Position numbers and translations under genes: made by a program. Under the pieces are notes generated by a model that did no database searches, had not been told where the DNA came from, and saw only the letters and a list, made by a program, of their open reading frames with translations. From an uncultured Acetatifactor sp. (lineage in GTDB: Bacteria > Bacillota > Clostridia > Lachnospirales > Lachnospiraceae), in the NCBI GenBank assembly GCA_949840935.1, contig CATKXX010000009.1, positions 22,784-86,783 on the forward strand: DNA of 64,000 nt. Direction: 5' to 3'. Positions 15,470 to 25,458 of this stretch are shown one piece after another (position 1 is the stretch's first letter; every line of letters begins with the position of its first letter).

Positions 15470-16858
15470 TTACCCCCGGGCGGTCAGATACTCGTCAATG
15501 CCCTTTGCCGCCGCTTTCCCGGCGCCCATGGCAAGGATCACCGTAGCCGCACCGGTAACGGCGTCACCGCCGGCGTAAACGCCCTCCTTTGTAGTCTGCC
15601 CGTTTTCTTCCTCCGCCACAATGCATTTCCACTTATTGGTCTCCAGCCCTTCCGTGGTAGAGGAAATCAGAGGATTCGGGGAAGTGCCCAGGGACATGAT
15701 CACCGTATCCAGCTCCATCACAAACTCGGAGCCGGGAATCTCCACGGGACGGCGCCTGCCGGAAGCATCCGGCTCGCCAAGCTCCATGCGGATACATCTC
15801 ATGCCGGTAACCCAGCCTTTCTCGTCCGCCAGGATTTCCACCGGATTGGTCAGCAGGTCAAAAATGATCCCCTCCTCTTTCGCGTGGTGAACCTCCTCCA
15901 CCCTGGCGGGAAGCTCCTCCTCACTCCTGCGGTATACGATATGTACCTCGGCACCCAGACGGAGGGCGGTTCTCGCCGCATCCATGGCCACATTGCCGCC
16001 GCCTACCACAGCCACCTTCTTACTCTGCATGATGGGAGTATTGGAATTCCCGTCAAAGGCCTTCATCAGGTTGCTCCTGGTCAGATACTCGTTGGCGGAA
16101 AATACGCCGTTGGAGTTCTCCCCGGGAATCCCCATAAACTTGGGAAGCCCCGCTCCGGATCCGATAAACACGGCCTCAAAGCCCTCCTCCTCTATCAGCT
16201 CGTCAATGGTAACAGCCTTACCCACCACCACATTTGTCTCAATCTTAACGCCCAGCGCCTTGACGTTCTCAATCTCCTTCGCCACCACATCCTGCTTGGG
16301 CAAACGGAATTCGGGAATCCCATACACCAACACTCCGCCGGGCTCGTGCAGCGCCTCAAAGATGGTCACGTCATAGCCCATTTTCGCCAGGTCGCCGGCA
16401 CAGGTCAGGCCAGCGGGGCCGGAACCGATCACAGCGACGCTTTTGCCTTTCTTTTCCACTGCGCCCTCCGGCTTGATACCATTCTCCCTGGCCCAGTCTG
16501 CCACGAAACGCTCCAGCTTGCCGATGGAGATGGGATCCCCCTTGATGCCCCGGATACACTTGCCCTCGCACTGGCTCTCCTGAGGGCATACGCGGCCACA
16601 CACCGCCGGCAGCGCGCTGGACTTGCTGATGATCTGGTAAGCCTCCTCAATATTGCCGTTTTTTACCTGCCCGATAAAGGCGGGGATGTCGATCGCCACA
16701 GGGCATCCCTTGATGCACTGCGCATTTTTACAGTTGATACATCTGGCAGCCTCGTTCATTGCCTCTTCTTTATTATACCCCAGGCACACCTCGTCAAAGT
16801 TGGTGGCGCGCTCCTTCGCATCCTGCTCTCTCACAGGGATTTTTGTCAATACATCCAT
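15470..16858 (-). CDS. nfnB: NfnB: NADPH-binding large subunit of the electron-bifurcating transhydrogenase (glutamate synthase small-chain family)
   Basis: A 462-residue iron-sulfur flavoprotein. N-terminal cysteines CINCKNAQCIKGCPV and CGRVCPQESQCEGKC hold two [4Fe-4S] clusters. Two Rossmann motifs, VIGSGPAGLTCAGDLAKMG and VVGGGNVAMDAARTALRLG, bind FAD and NADPH, and GGDAVTGAATVILAMGAGKAA closes the FAD domain. Alone it would be named GltA or GltD, but the gene for the NfnA partner directly precedes it, as in known NfnAB loci. The pair catalyses NADH plus reduced ferredoxin with two NADP+ to form two NADPH, supplying reductant for biosynthesis. GGAGGAAG precedes the ATG. Confidence 0.93.
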   Translation of the reverse strand: MDVLTKIPVREQDAKERATNFDEVCLGYNKEEAMNEAARCINCKNAQCIKGCPVAIDIPAFIGQVKNGNIEEAYQIISKSSALPAVCGRVCPQESQCEGKCIRGIKGDPISIGKLERFVADWARENGIKPEGAVEKKGKSVAVIGSGPAGLTCAGDLAKMGYDVTIFEALHEPGGVLVYGIPEFRLPKQDVVAKEIENVKALGVKIETNVVVGKAVTIDELIEEEGFEAVFIGSGAGLPKFMGIPGENSNGVFSANEYLTRSNLMKAFDGNSNTPIMQSKKVAVVGGGNVAMDAARTALRLGAEVHIVYRRSEEELPARVEEVHHAKEEGIIFDLLTNPVEILADEKGWVTGMRCIRMELGEPDASGRRRPVEIPGSEFVMELDTVIMSLGTSPNPLISSTTEGLETNKWKCIVAEEENGQTTKEGVYAGGDAVTGAATVILAMGAGKAAAKGIDEYLTARG

Positions 16859-16981
16859 CTATTTTCTTCCTCCATCCTTCTACTTATTTCCGCTAACCTA
16901 CAAGCCTTCCACTCTGCTGTTTACCATTATCTTACCGTCCCGCACTGATCTTCCTGTTTCCATCACTGATTCTTCTCACAC

Positions 16982-17857
16982 TCAGCAGTTCCCGCAGCCG
17001 CCGTGGTGGGTATCCCCCTCCTCCAGCGCAAGCATTGCCCTGCCTTCCGCAGTCTTATAAATCTGCTGACGTCTCATTGCTTCGTCAAAATTCACGCCGT
17101 GGCCGTCAAATTCAGGGCCGTCCACACAGGCGAATTTCACCTGCCCGTTCACCGTCACACGGCAGGCGCCGCACATTCCCGTGCCGTCCACCATGATAGG
17201 GTTCAGGCTGACCACGGTGGGAAGATTCAATTCCTTCGTCAGCAGGCAGACAAATTTCATCATGATCATGGGGCCGATAGCAATGCACACGTCGTACTGT
17301 TTTCCCTCCGCCACCAGATCCTTGATGGTCTGTGTCACCATACCGCTCCTGCCATAGGAACCGTCGTCCGTGGTCACATAAAGGTTCCCCGCGACCGCCT
17401 CCATCTCCTTCTCCAGGATCAGCAGATCCTTTGTCTTTGCCCCCACGATCACATCTGCAGCCACACCGTTTTCGTGAAGCCATTTTACCTGGGGATATAC
17501 CGGTGCAGTTCCCACACCCCCTGCCACAAACAGGATCTTCTTATTCTTCAGGCTCTCCTTATCCTCGTTGACCAGCTCCGAGGGACAGCCCAGGGGCCCT
17601 ACGAAATCCCGGAAGGAATCCCCCTCCTGCAGATCCGCCATCAGCTTCGTACCTGCTCCCACGCACTGGAACACAATGGTAATGGTACCTTTCTCCCTGT
17701 CATAATCACAGATGGTCAGAGGAATCCTCTCCCCCTCGTCATCCATCCTGACAATGACAAACTGGCCGGGAAGGCATCTCTTTGCCACCCTTGCCGCCTC
17801 TACCTCCATCAGGTAAATGTTTGTGGTAAGCTCGCTCTTTTTTACAATTTTATACAT
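16982..17857 (-). CDS. nfnA: NfnA: ferredoxin-NADP reductase-like subunit of the electron-bifurcating transhydrogenase
   Basis: A 291-residue flavoprotein of the ferredoxin-NADP reductase/dihydroorotate dehydrogenase electron-transfer type. It shows the FAD-binding RIPLTICDYDREKGTI segment, the NAD-binding FVAGGVGTAPVYPQVK, and a cysteine cluster GTGMCGACRVTVNGQVKFACVDGP that binds a [2Fe-2S] center. The C-terminus is HHGGCGNC. It is transcribed before nfnB across a 123-base gap and forms the bifurcating NfnAB complex with it in the cytoplasm. The ATG at 17857 has AGAGGTGG upstream. An alternative reading as a sulfide dehydrogenase or PyrK-like subunit is less likely given the partner. Confidence 0.93.
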   Translation of the reverse strand: MYKIVKKSELTTNIYLMEVEAARVAKRCLPGQFVIVRMDDEGERIPLTICDYDREKGTITIVFQCVGAGTKLMADLQEGDSFRDFVGPLGCPSELVNEDKESLKNKKILFVAGGVGTAPVYPQVKWLHENGVAADVIVGAKTKDLLILEKEMEAVAGNLYVTTDDGSYGRSGMVTQTIKDLVAEGKQYDVCIAIGPMIMMKFVCLLTKELNLPTVVSLNPIMVDGTGMCGACRVTVNGQVKFACVDGPEFDGHGVNFDEAMRRQQIYKTAEGRAMLALEEGDTHHGGCGNC

Positions 17858-17872
17858 ATCTTTTCCACCTCT

Positions 17873-19339
17873 CTATTCCTCATCCCCGGAATCCTCCTCC
17901 TGGGAGTCCGGTATTGTTGGCTGCTCTAATTCCGTCAGGCTCAGCCTTTCATAGCGATCCTGCTGAAGCTTGAATAATACCCCCGTGTATGCGTTCACCG
18001 CATAATTATTGCCTGTCTTTGTAAGGCTACCGTCCGCCCCGCAGTATATCTCCGAAATCACATAGAAGTCATCCACCCGGTTGATGTTGGTCACATACTG
18101 ATACTCATACTGATACCGGTCACCGGATTCATCAAAATGGCCGTCCATATCATACACCTTCCCGGTAGCCATGGCGTACTGCATGATGGATTCCACCGCC
18201 TGCCCGGGCGTGAAATCCGTATTCATGACAAGCTGGTATGTGCGATCCGCCACATCTCCCGTTACCCCGTTCTCAATCCTGGCAAACTTGAAATTGCTCT
18301 TGCCAAGGGGCAGCGGGATAGGCCCCGAATAAAGCTGGGACTCATAGGTCGGCGTTGAACCGTCCGTGGTATAATAGACCTCCTCCGCATCGTTGAGAAC
18401 CTCTATATTCATGGGGAAATTATACTCTCCGCTGTACAGGTTCAGCTCCGGGGCAGGAATCTCGTCAATCTCCACATGGAATTCCCCCGAAATGGGCTCG
18501 CTTACAATCCCGTTGTCATTGATAAACAGTGCTTTCACAATATAATCCCCGTCCTCCAAAATGATCGGCGCAGTATACTGCGTGCTCTCCGCATCCGGTT
18601 CGCTGCCGTCCAGGGTATAGTAGATTTTCCCACTGCCAAAGGCAGACAGCTTCAGGGGCTGGACTGTCGTGTAATAGCCCGGTTTAATGCTGAATTCCGG
18701 CGGCCTGGCCAGGTACTTCTGGTAAGTGGAGATCAGATTCGCATTCTCACTGGCAAGCAGCAGGTCATTGATGGTCTGGTAGTCCTCCCTTGCGCTGTAA
18801 ATGGCGATCAGCTTTCCATAAGCCCTTTCCAGCTGTTCCGCATCGGCTCGGGAATCCCTGGCAATCTCCCGCAGCAGAAACTCATATTCAATTTTATTAT
18901 TTTTAAGAAAGTACACCTCTGCCAGACTGAATTTCAATTCTATATTGTCTTCATCCAGTTCCAATGCACGGCTGTAGCACCTGACCGCCCTGTCATACTC
19001 CTGCCTCTCCACATATTCTTCTCCCCTCTCGATCTGCCATTCGAGAGAATTGTAATGATAGTAGGAAAGACCGGTCAAAACGGCCGCTGCCACAAATACT
19101 GCGCCGCATACCACCCACAGCTTCCAGAAGCTTTTCCGCTTCGGAGGGTTCTGCTCCTCCCCGGGTTCTTCCCCGGATCCCTCCTGTCCGTTGATTTCTT
19201 CCAGTATACCGCTGATGGTACGCTCCATGTCCTGCTCCAACTCAGGGTCAAAGTCGGGTACGATATGGATATCCTCACCACAATGTTCGCAATACAGAGC
19301 TTCGTCTGCCATTTCCGCTCCACAGTTGGGACACTTCAT
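17873..19339 (-). CDS. Zinc-ribbon, single-pass membrane protein with TPR and chitobiase-C-terminal-like domains
   Basis: A 488-residue protein of modular build. Residues 1-22 are a zinc ribbon (CPNCGAEMADEALYCEHCG). A proline/glutamate-rich linker leads to one membrane helix at about 73-93. Residues about 98-215 hold tetratricopeptide repeats (WQIERGEEYVERQEYDRAVRCYSRALEL). Two tandem copies of a small beta domain follow, with YYTLDGSEPD and YYTTDGSTPT, a pattern of the CHB_HEX_C/FN3-like fold found at the end of chitobiases. A last domain of about 120 residues is unassigned, and the tail is acidic. Probably a membrane scaffold; function not known. Confidence 0.75.
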   Translation of the reverse strand: MKCPNCGAEMADEALYCEHCGEDIHIVPDFDPELEQDMERTISGILEEINGQEGSGEEPGEEQNPPKRKSFWKLWVVCGAVFVAAAVLTGLSYYHYNSLEWQIERGEEYVERQEYDRAVRCYSRALELDEDNIELKFSLAEVYFLKNNKIEYEFLLREIARDSRADAEQLERAYGKLIAIYSAREDYQTINDLLLASENANLISTYQKYLARPPEFSIKPGYYTTVQPLKLSAFGSGKIYYTLDGSEPDAESTQYTAPIILEDGDYIVKALFINDNGIVSEPISGEFHVEIDEIPAPELNLYSGEYNFPMNIEVLNDAEEVYYTTDGSTPTYESQLYSGPIPLPLGKSNFKFARIENGVTGDVADRTYQLVMNTDFTPGQAVESIMQYAMATGKVYDMDGHFDESGDRYQYEYQYVTNINRVDDFYVISEIYCGADGSLTKTGNNYAVNAYTGVLFKLQQDRYERLSLTELEQPTIPDSQEEDSGDEE

Positions 19340-19370
19340 AGCTTACGCCTCTTTTCTCTTGTGAAAAAAC

Positions 19371-21041
19371 TTAAAACAGACCTGTTATCACACCTTCATC
19401 GCTTACATCAATCCGGTTTGCCGCAGGCCGGCCGGGCAGCCCGGGCATAGTCATCACATCCCCCGTCAGGACCACCACAAAGCCTGCGCCTGCAGATACA
19501 TAAACCTCCCTGACTTTCATGTCAAACCCTTCAGGCCTCCCCAGGAGAGACGGATCGTCTGACAAAGAATACTGGTTCTTCGCCATGCACACCGGCAGCC
19601 TTCCAAAGCCCAGCTCCGTAAGCCTCTGAAGCTGCTTCCTGGCAGCCGCGGAAAAGCTCACACCGCCAGCGCCGTAAATATCCCTGGCCACCGTAAGGAT
19701 CTTCTCCTCCAGCGAGGCCGCGTCGTCATAGAGCACATGAAAATGGCTCTCCCTGCCCTCCAGGGTCTCTATTACCTTCCGGGCCAGCTCCGTACCGCCC
19801 TCGCCGCCCTTCTCCCAAACCTGGGAAAGGGCAAATTCACATCCCTTCCTCTCACAGAACTTACGCACATAATCTACCTCCGCCTCCGTATCCGTGACAA
19901 AGGAGTTTAATGTGACCACCACAGGTACATCATATTTCTGCAGGTTTTCCATATGCTTCTCCAGATTGACGATACCCCTTTCCAGGGCCTCCAGATTCTC
20001 GTGAGAAAGCTCTGCAGCCGGCACGCCTCCATTATATTTCAAAGCGCGGACAGTCGCCACTAAGACAACGGCATCCGGCTTCAACCCCGCCATCCTGCAT
20101 TTAATATCAAAGAATTTCTCCGCTCCCAGGTCGGCGCCAAATCCCGCCTCCGTAATACAGTAATCCGCCATCCTCAGAGCCGCCTTCGTGGCCCGCACAG
20201 AGTTACAGCCGTGGGCAATATTGGCAAAGGGCCCTCCGTGCACCAGCGCAGGCGTATGCTCCAGAGTCTGTATCAGGTTGGGCTTCATGGCATCCTTTAA
20301 GAGCGCCGCCATAGCCCCCACCGCCTGCAGGTCAGATGCCGTCACAGGCTCCCCGGCATAATTATAGGCCACAATGATACGTCCCAGCCGTTCCTTCAGA
20401 TCCTTCATATCCTCCGCCAGGCAGAGGATTGCCATGATCTCGCTGGCTACGGTTATGACAAAATGATCCTCCCGCACAAAGCCGTCCGCCTTATTCCCCA
20501 GCCCCACCACAATATTCCGCAGGGCACGGTCATTCATGTCCTCACAGCGCTTCCAGACAATCTGCCTGGTGTCGATCTGCAACCCATTGCCCTGATGGAT
20601 ATGGTTGTCAAGCAGCGCCGCAAGCAGGTTATTTGCCGATGTGACAGCATGGAGATCCCCCGTAAAATGAAGGTTCAGATCCTCCATGGGAACCACCTGC
20701 GCATAACCGCCGCCGGCGGCCCCTCCCTTGATGCCGAAGCAGGGCCCCAGGGAGGGCTCTCTCAGGGCGATGACAGCCTTCTTCCCCAGCTTTCCAAATG
20801 CCTGCCCCAGGCCCACGGTGACAGTGGTCTTACCCTCCCCCGCAGGGGTGGGATTGATGGCCGTCACCAGGATCAGCTTCCCCTCCGGCCTGCCCTTCAG
20901 TCCTTCTATGTATTCGTTGGTAAGCTTCGCCTTATATTTCCCGTAAAGCTCCAGGTCGTCCTGCGTCATACCCAGCCCTTCCGCCACCCTGGCGACAGGC
21001 TCTAAAACCGCTTCCTGCGCAATTTCAATATCTGATTTCAT
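19371..21041 (-). CDS. fhs: Formate-tetrahydrofolate ligase
   Basis: A 556-residue enzyme that joins formate to tetrahydrofolate with ATP, feeding one-carbon units to purines and, in acetogens, the Wood-Ljungdahl methyl branch. The P-loop-type motif reads [18 protein letters not shown], and [29 protein letters not shown] and [17 protein letters not shown] are family hallmarks. Length is normal (about 556). AAAGGA precedes the ATG at 21041. It lies 114 bases after ftsK. No other one-carbon genes are in view, so acetogenesis cannot be claimed. Confidence 0.97.
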   Translation of the reverse strand: MKSDIEIAQEAVLEPVARVAEGLGMTQDDLELYGKYKAKLTNEYIEGLKGRPEGKLILVTAINPTPAGEGKTTVTVGLGQAFGKLGKKAVIALREPSLGPCFGIKGGAAGGGYAQVVPMEDLNLHFTGDLHAVTSANNLLAALLDNHIHQGNGLQIDTRQIVWKRCEDMNDRALRNIVVGLGNKADGFVREDHFVITVASEIMAILCLAEDMKDLKERLGRIIVAYNYAGEPVTASDLQAVGAMAALLKDAMKPNLIQTLEHTPALVHGGPFANIAHGCNSVRATKAALRMADYCITEAGFGADLGAEKFFDIKCRMAGLKPDAVVLVATVRALKYNGGVPAAELSHENLEALERGIVNLEKHMENLQKYDVPVVVTLNSFVTDTEAEVDYVRKFCERKGCEFALSQVWEKGGEGGTELARKVIETLEGRESHFHVLYDDAASLEEKILTVARDIYGAGGVSFSAAARKQLQRLTELGFGRLPVCMAKNQYSLSDDPSLLGRPEGFDMKVREVYVSAGAGFVVVLTGDVMTMPGLPGRPAANRIDVSDEGVITGLF

Positions 21042-21155
21042 ATGAAAATCCTTTCTGATATAAACCTATGCCTCCCAGAGATTCCGCTCCGATCTATATC
21101 CATTCACGTTTTCTGTGACTTACGCTTCACTCACAAAGAAGCATCTTCCGAACAG

Positions 21156-24100
21156 CTATATCTGTTCTTCCAGCAGCTGTTCAAACTGCTCCGGGCTCAT
21201 CAGGATCTTCCTGGGCTTTGTGCCCTCCTCCTCGCCCACCACGCCGAATTCACAGAGCTGATCCATGATCCTTGCCGCCCGGTTGAATCCAATCTTCAGT
21301 ACACGCTGCAACATGCCTATGGAAGCCTTATCCTTCTCTATGATAAATCTGCCGGCCTTCTCGAACAGCTCGTCGATCTCGCTGCCCCCGGAGGAACCTC
21401 CGCTCCCGGAGCCTGCACCGATACTCCTTATCTTCTCCTCAATATCCGGCGCATAAGTATTTCCCAAAGCCTGGTTTTTCAGGAAATCCACTACGTCCGA
21501 CACCTCCCTGTCAGAGATAAAAGCTCCCTGGACACGGGCAGGCTTGCTGTAGCCCTGGGGATAAAAGAGCATGTCCCCCTTCCCCAAAAGCTTCTCCGCG
21601 CCGTTCATATCGAGGATGGTGCGGGAATCCACGCTGCTGGAGACGGAAAAGGCCACCCGGCTGGGCATATTCGCCTTGATCAGGCCGGTAATGACATCCA
21701 CGCTGGGACGCTGTGTCGCAATGATCAGATGGATTCCCGCCGCTCTCGCCAGCTGCGCCAGACGGCAGATGGATTCCTCCACCTCCCCGGGGCATACCAT
21801 CATCAGATCCGCCAGCTCGTCCACGATAATGACAATCTGCGGCAATTTCCCGGGCGCATCCTCCTGGCCCCCCTGCCTCATGGACTCAACCTTTTTATTA
21901 TAGCCCTTCAAGTCACGGACATTATAATCCGCAAATTTGCGATACCTGTCTTCCATCTCCGACACGCCCCAGTGAAGCGCTGCGGAAGCCTTCTTGGGAT
22001 CCGTCACAACAGGCAGCAGCAGATGGGGAATGCCATTGTACACACTCAGCTCCACCACCTTGGGATCCACCATGATCAGTTTCACATCATCAGGATGCGC
22101 CTTGTAAAGAATACTCATGATCAGGGTATTAATGCAGACCGACTTACCGGAGCCGGTAGCCCCTGCAATCAACAGGTGAGGCATCTTTGCGATATCTGTG
22201 ACCACCACCTGCCCGGCAATATCCTTCCCCACCGCAAAGGCAATGTTGGAAGGGAAGTCCTGGAATTCTTTACTTTCCAGCAGATCCCGAAAGGCGACCG
22301 CCATGGTCTCCTTGTTCGGTACTTCTATGCCGATGGCCGCCTTCCCGGGGATGGGCGCCTCGATGCGGATATCCGTAGCCGCCAGGTTCAGCTTGATATC
22401 ATCCGTCAGCCCCACGATCTTAGAAACCTTGACCCCCTGCTCCGGCTGCAGCTCATAGCGCGTAACACTGGGGCCCTGGCTGATATCCGTGATTGTGACC
22501 CTGACGCCGAAGGTGCTGAGTGTCTGCTGAAGGCGCATGGCTGTTTCTTTCAGCTCCTTTGTAGTGTCTCCCGAAACGGGGACACCCTTCTGTAACAGGC
22601 TGACCGGCGGCGTACAATACTCCTTTGGAAGAAGCTTTGCCGCATGGTTTACTTCCCTCTGGATCCCGGGCTCCACACTGTGTTCCTCCGGCGCAGGCCT
22701 TGCCGCAGGACGCTGGCCGGCGGGCTCGTCAATCCCTTCCTTATGTATCCTGATGTCCTGCCTTGGCATATCTGCCACAGAAGATTCTGCAGCAGGCGCC
22801 GCCGGCCGGCCCGGTATAGGCTCCGGCAGCGGATCCGGGCCGAAAAGCGCTTCCGATATCGCATCAAGATCCATATCGTCCGTCAGCACAAGGCCTGCAT
22901 CCGGATCGTCAAATCCCATACCGGGAAACAGCTCCTCCATCTCATTCCCCATTCCTGCGTCAGGGCTCATATCTGAACCGTATCCTTCACCGGATGAGAT
23001 TCCTGCAGCCTGTCCCGTTCCTGCGGCGGAGCCCATTCCCATATCGTATCCTGTTCCTGCAGCGGAATCCATTCTTCCGTCATATCCTGCGCCTGCGGCA
23101 GATGTCATCCCTCCGTCATACATTGCGCCTGAAGGCAGGCCCGCACCATAGCCGTCTTCCGTCTCCGGTGTGAAACCGGGATTCAAGCAGACCTCCTGCT
23201 CCTCCTCGTCATTCAGGCGTACCTGATGCATGGTACGGATCTGTATCCTGTCAAAATCAAACACCGGGGCCGCCGTCTCCGTCACTTCCGGCTCCGCCGC
23301 CGCGGTGTCCTCCATATATGCGTCTTCCTCCGCAGCCTCCGTATATATGATCTCATGGACATCCTCGCTGCGGTGCTCCTCCGAAGGCCGTGCCAGGGCC
23401 GTATCCATCATGACCCCGGAAACCTTTCTCTCCATGCGCAGGATCTTCTCGTTTTCCTTTTCCTCAGCCCTCAGACGGCGTTCTTCCTCCCTTCTGGCAC
23501 GTTCCTCGTCCCTCCGGGCGCGCTGCTCCTCCTGTTCCTCACGGCGCCGGCGGTTGATCTCCCTGCGGCGCTGCGCATCCTCTCTGGATAGCTCCCTGAC
23601 GCGGCTGCCCCCCCTTTTCACACTGCCCAGAAGGGATTTCTCCGTCAGCAGGATCAGGCTGACCACGGAACACAGAAGCACCACCAGCACCGTACCGATG
23701 GTCTCCAGGTAATGCTGCAGCAGATAGCTGATGCTGCCGGAAAGCACTCCACCGCCGGTCTTGCCGTCGCGGCTGTTTTCATAGATTGTCTTAATGCTGT
23801 ATGTCTCCAGGGTTCCCGCACCCTTTGCAAACAGGTCGCACAACACTCCCAGCATGATACAGAGCACTACTCCGGAAACCAGCTTGCGCACCGCGTTCGG
23901 ATTCCCCTCATTGGCAAACCAGAAGGATGCCGCCAGGAAGATCAACAGCGGAAGCACATATGTGATCAGCCCGAAGATGCCGAACAGCACTCCGCTGACC
24001 GCATCCCCCACAGGCCCTATCATACCAAAATTACAGCAGAACAGAAGAACCATTGCGACAAACAGCACGATCAGGCCAATCTCATGGAACAGCGCGCTGT

Positions 24101-24209
24101 CCTGCGCCTCCTGCGCCGCAGCCGCCTTCCTTTTCCCGGAGCCGGTTCCCGATGCCTTTCTGCCTGTGCCTTTTCTATTTGAAGCTGATGTTCTGTTAGA
24201 AGAAGCCAT
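21156..24209 (-). CDS. ftsK: DNA translocase FtsK/SpoIIIE
   Basis: A 1017-residue membrane ATPase that pumps chromosome DNA at division and into the forespore. A basic N-terminus is followed by four hydrophobic helices between residues 40 and 190. A long acidic linker (about 210-520) has charged RREEERR stretches and a glycine-methionine-rich imperfect repeat of the type SAAGTGYDMGMG. The motor domain carries Walker A LIAGATGSGKSVCINTLI and Walker B IVIIVDELADLMMV. The C-terminal gamma winged helix includes RVLKIGFNRAARIMDQLCEFGVVG. I chose the ATG at 24209, with GAGG ten bases upstream. In B. subtilis the neighbour is tepA; here tepA lies 13 kb away on the other side of a polysaccharide cluster. 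Confidence 0.96.
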   Translation of the reverse strand: MASSNRTSASNRKGTGRKASGTGSGKRKAAAAQEAQDSALFHEIGLIVLFVAMVLLFCCNFGMIGPVGDAVSGVLFGIFGLITYVLPLLIFLAASFWFANEGNPNAVRKLVSGVVLCIMLGVLCDLFAKGAGTLETYSIKTIYENSRDGKTGGGVLSGSISYLLQHYLETIGTVLVVLLCSVVSLILLTEKSLLGSVKRGGSRVRELSREDAQRRREINRRRREEQEEQRARRDEERARREEERRLRAEEKENEKILRMERKVSGVMMDTALARPSEEHRSEDVHEIIYTEAAEEDAYMEDTAAAEPEVTETAAPVFDFDRIQIRTMHQVRLNDEEEQEVCLNPGFTPETEDGYGAGLPSGAMYDGGMTSAAGAGYDGRMDSAAGTGYDMGMGSAAGTGQAAGISSGEGYGSDMSPDAGMGNEMEELFPGMGFDDPDAGLVLTDDMDLDAISEALFGPDPLPEPIPGRPAAPAAESSVADMPRQDIRIHKEGIDEPAGQRPAARPAPEEHSVEPGIQREVNHAAKLLPKEYCTPPVSLLQKGVPVSGDTTKELKETAMRLQQTLSTFGVRVTITDISQGPSVTRYELQPEQGVKVSKIVGLTDDIKLNLAATDIRIEAPIPGKAAIGIEVPNKETMAVAFRDLLESKEFQDFPSNIAFAVGKDIAGQVVVTDIAKMPHLLIAGATGSGKSVCINTLIMSILYKAHPDDVKLIMVDPKVVELSVYNGIPHLLLPVVTDPKKASAALHWGVSEMEDRYRKFADYNVRDLKGYNKKVESMRQGGQEDAPGKLPQIVIIVDELADLMMVCPGEVEESICRLAQLARAAGIHLIIATQRPSVDVITGLIKANMPSRVAFSVSSSVDSRTILDMNGAEKLLGKGDMLFYPQGYSKPARVQGAFISDREVSDVVDFLKNQALGNTYAPDIEEKIRSIGAGSGSGGSSGGSEIDELFEKAGRFIIEKDKASIGMLQRVLKIGFNRAARIMDQLCEFGVVGEEEGTKPRKILMSPEQFEQLLEEQI

Positions 24210-24254
24210 CTTGCCCAACCTCACTTCTCAAAATCTGATAAATATGCTGTTGAG

Positions 24255-24283
24255 ATTATACCATTTTTATGTGTACTTGTCAC
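24255..24283 (-). promoter_or_regulatory. Promoter of ftsK
   Basis: Minus-strand GTGACA (24278-24283) and TATAAT (24255-24260) with a 17-base spacer and an extended -10 (TGG before TATAAT). It lies between wecB and ftsK, so ftsK does not depend on the polysaccharide operon. Confidence 0.75.
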
Positions 24284-24321
24284 CATGGATTTTTTTGCTG
24301 TGCAGAATCGCACTGAAATGA

Positions 24322-25440
24322 TTAATTTTTCCTCTCCATAAACCATTTTATCACAGCCTCGGCGATTCTCTCCGAGGCATGGCCATCCCCGTAGGGATTC
24401 ACTGCATGGCACATGGCCTGGTAGCTCCCCCCGTCCGTCAGCAGCCTTCTCGCTTCCTCATAGACGGTATCCTCCTGCGTCCCCACCAGCCTCAGCGTCC
24501 CGGCCTCCACTCCCTCTGGACGCTCCGTGGTATCACGCATGACCAGCACGGGCTTACCAAGGGCCGGCGCCTCCTCCTGGATTCCTCCGCTGTCCGTCAT
24601 GATAAAATAACTCCGGGCCATAAAGTTGTGGAAATCACAGATGTCCAGAGGCTCTGTCAGGCGGATTCTCTCCTCCCCTCCCAGGATTTCCCTGGCAGGC
24701 TCCCTCACTCTTGGGTTCTTATGCAGCGGGTACAGGAGTTTCACATCCGGGAACTCCTCCACGATCCTCCGGGCGGCCCGGAATATCCGGCGCATCGGTT
24801 CCCCGATGCTCTCCCGCCTGTGCGCCGTGAACAGAATCATGCGGCTCCCCGCCGCCCAGTCCAGATGTTCATTGGAATAATCCTCCGTGACGGTATCTTT
24901 CAGCGCGTCTATCACCGTGTTCCCTGTGACAAAAATCCGCCCCGGATCCTTCCCTTCCTCCAAAAGGTGCCTTTTTGCCAGCTCCGTAGGCGCAAAGTAC
25001 AGGTCTGAGACCAGGTCTACCGCCTGCCGGTTGAATTCCTCCGAGTAGGGGGAGGACATGTCATAAGTGCGCAGCCCCGCCTCCACATGCCCCACCGGGA
25101 TCCGCCTGTAGAAACCGGCCAGCGCCGCCGCGAAGGAGGTGGAGGTATCGCCGTGCACCAGCAAAAGATCCGGCTCCTCCACGTCCAGGAACCTCCCCAG
25201 CCCTTCCAGGATGCCGGCGGTAATCCGGGACAGCGTCTGGCCCTCCCTCATGATGTCCAGGTTACAGTCCGCACGAATCCCGAAGATCCCCATCACCTGA
25301 TCCAGCATTTCCCTGTGCTGCCCGGTCAGGCATACCCTGCTTATGATCTGCTCATGCTTCTGTAATTCCAGTATTAGGGGGCACATCTTGACCGCCTCCG
25401 GGCGGGTGCCGAAAATAGACGTTATTTTTATCTTTTTCAT
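24322..25440 (-). CDS. wecB: UDP-N-acetylglucosamine 2-epimerase (non-hydrolysing)
   Basis: A 372-residue cytosolic enzyme interconverting UDP-GlcNAc and UDP-ManNAc. Characteristic segments are FGTRPEAVKMCPLILEL, VHGDTSTSFAAALAGFY, HVEAGLRTYDMSSPYSEEFNRQ, TAHRRESIGEPM and TDSGGIQEEAPALGKPVLV. Length is standard. It is the last gene of the surface polysaccharide operon, 18 bases after the polysialyltransferase-like gene, and would supply UDP-ManNAc or an N-acetylmannosamine-derived precursor. No partner UDP-ManNAc dehydrogenase is in the window. Ribosome site AGGAAAG. Confidence 0.95.
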   Translation of the reverse strand: MKKIKITSIFGTRPEAVKMCPLILELQKHEQIISRVCLTGQHREMLDQVMGIFGIRADCNLDIMREGQTLSRITAGILEGLGRFLDVEEPDLLLVHGDTSTSFAAALAGFYRRIPVGHVEAGLRTYDMSSPYSEEFNRQAVDLVSDLYFAPTELAKRHLLEEGKDPGRIFVTGNTVIDALKDTVTEDYSNEHLDWAAGSRMILFTAHRRESIGEPMRRIFRAARRIVEEFPDVKLLYPLHKNPRVREPAREILGGEERIRLTEPLDICDFHNFMARSYFIMTDSGGIQEEAPALGKPVLVMRDTTERPEGVEAGTLRLVGTQEDTVYEEARRLLTDGGSYQAMCHAVNPYGDGHASERIAEAVIKWFMERKN

Positions 25441-25458
25441 GGTATTCTTTCCTAAATT

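Noticed and set aside
15362..16948. Plus-strand frame of more than 500 codons opposite nfnB
   Set aside because: The minus-strand NfnB is complete with cofactor motifs; the plus frame has none and arises from GC-rich codon use.
21042..22595. Plus-strand frame of 517 codons opposite ftsK
   Set aside because: It is histidine- and leucine-rich shadow coding opposite the FtsK motor domain.
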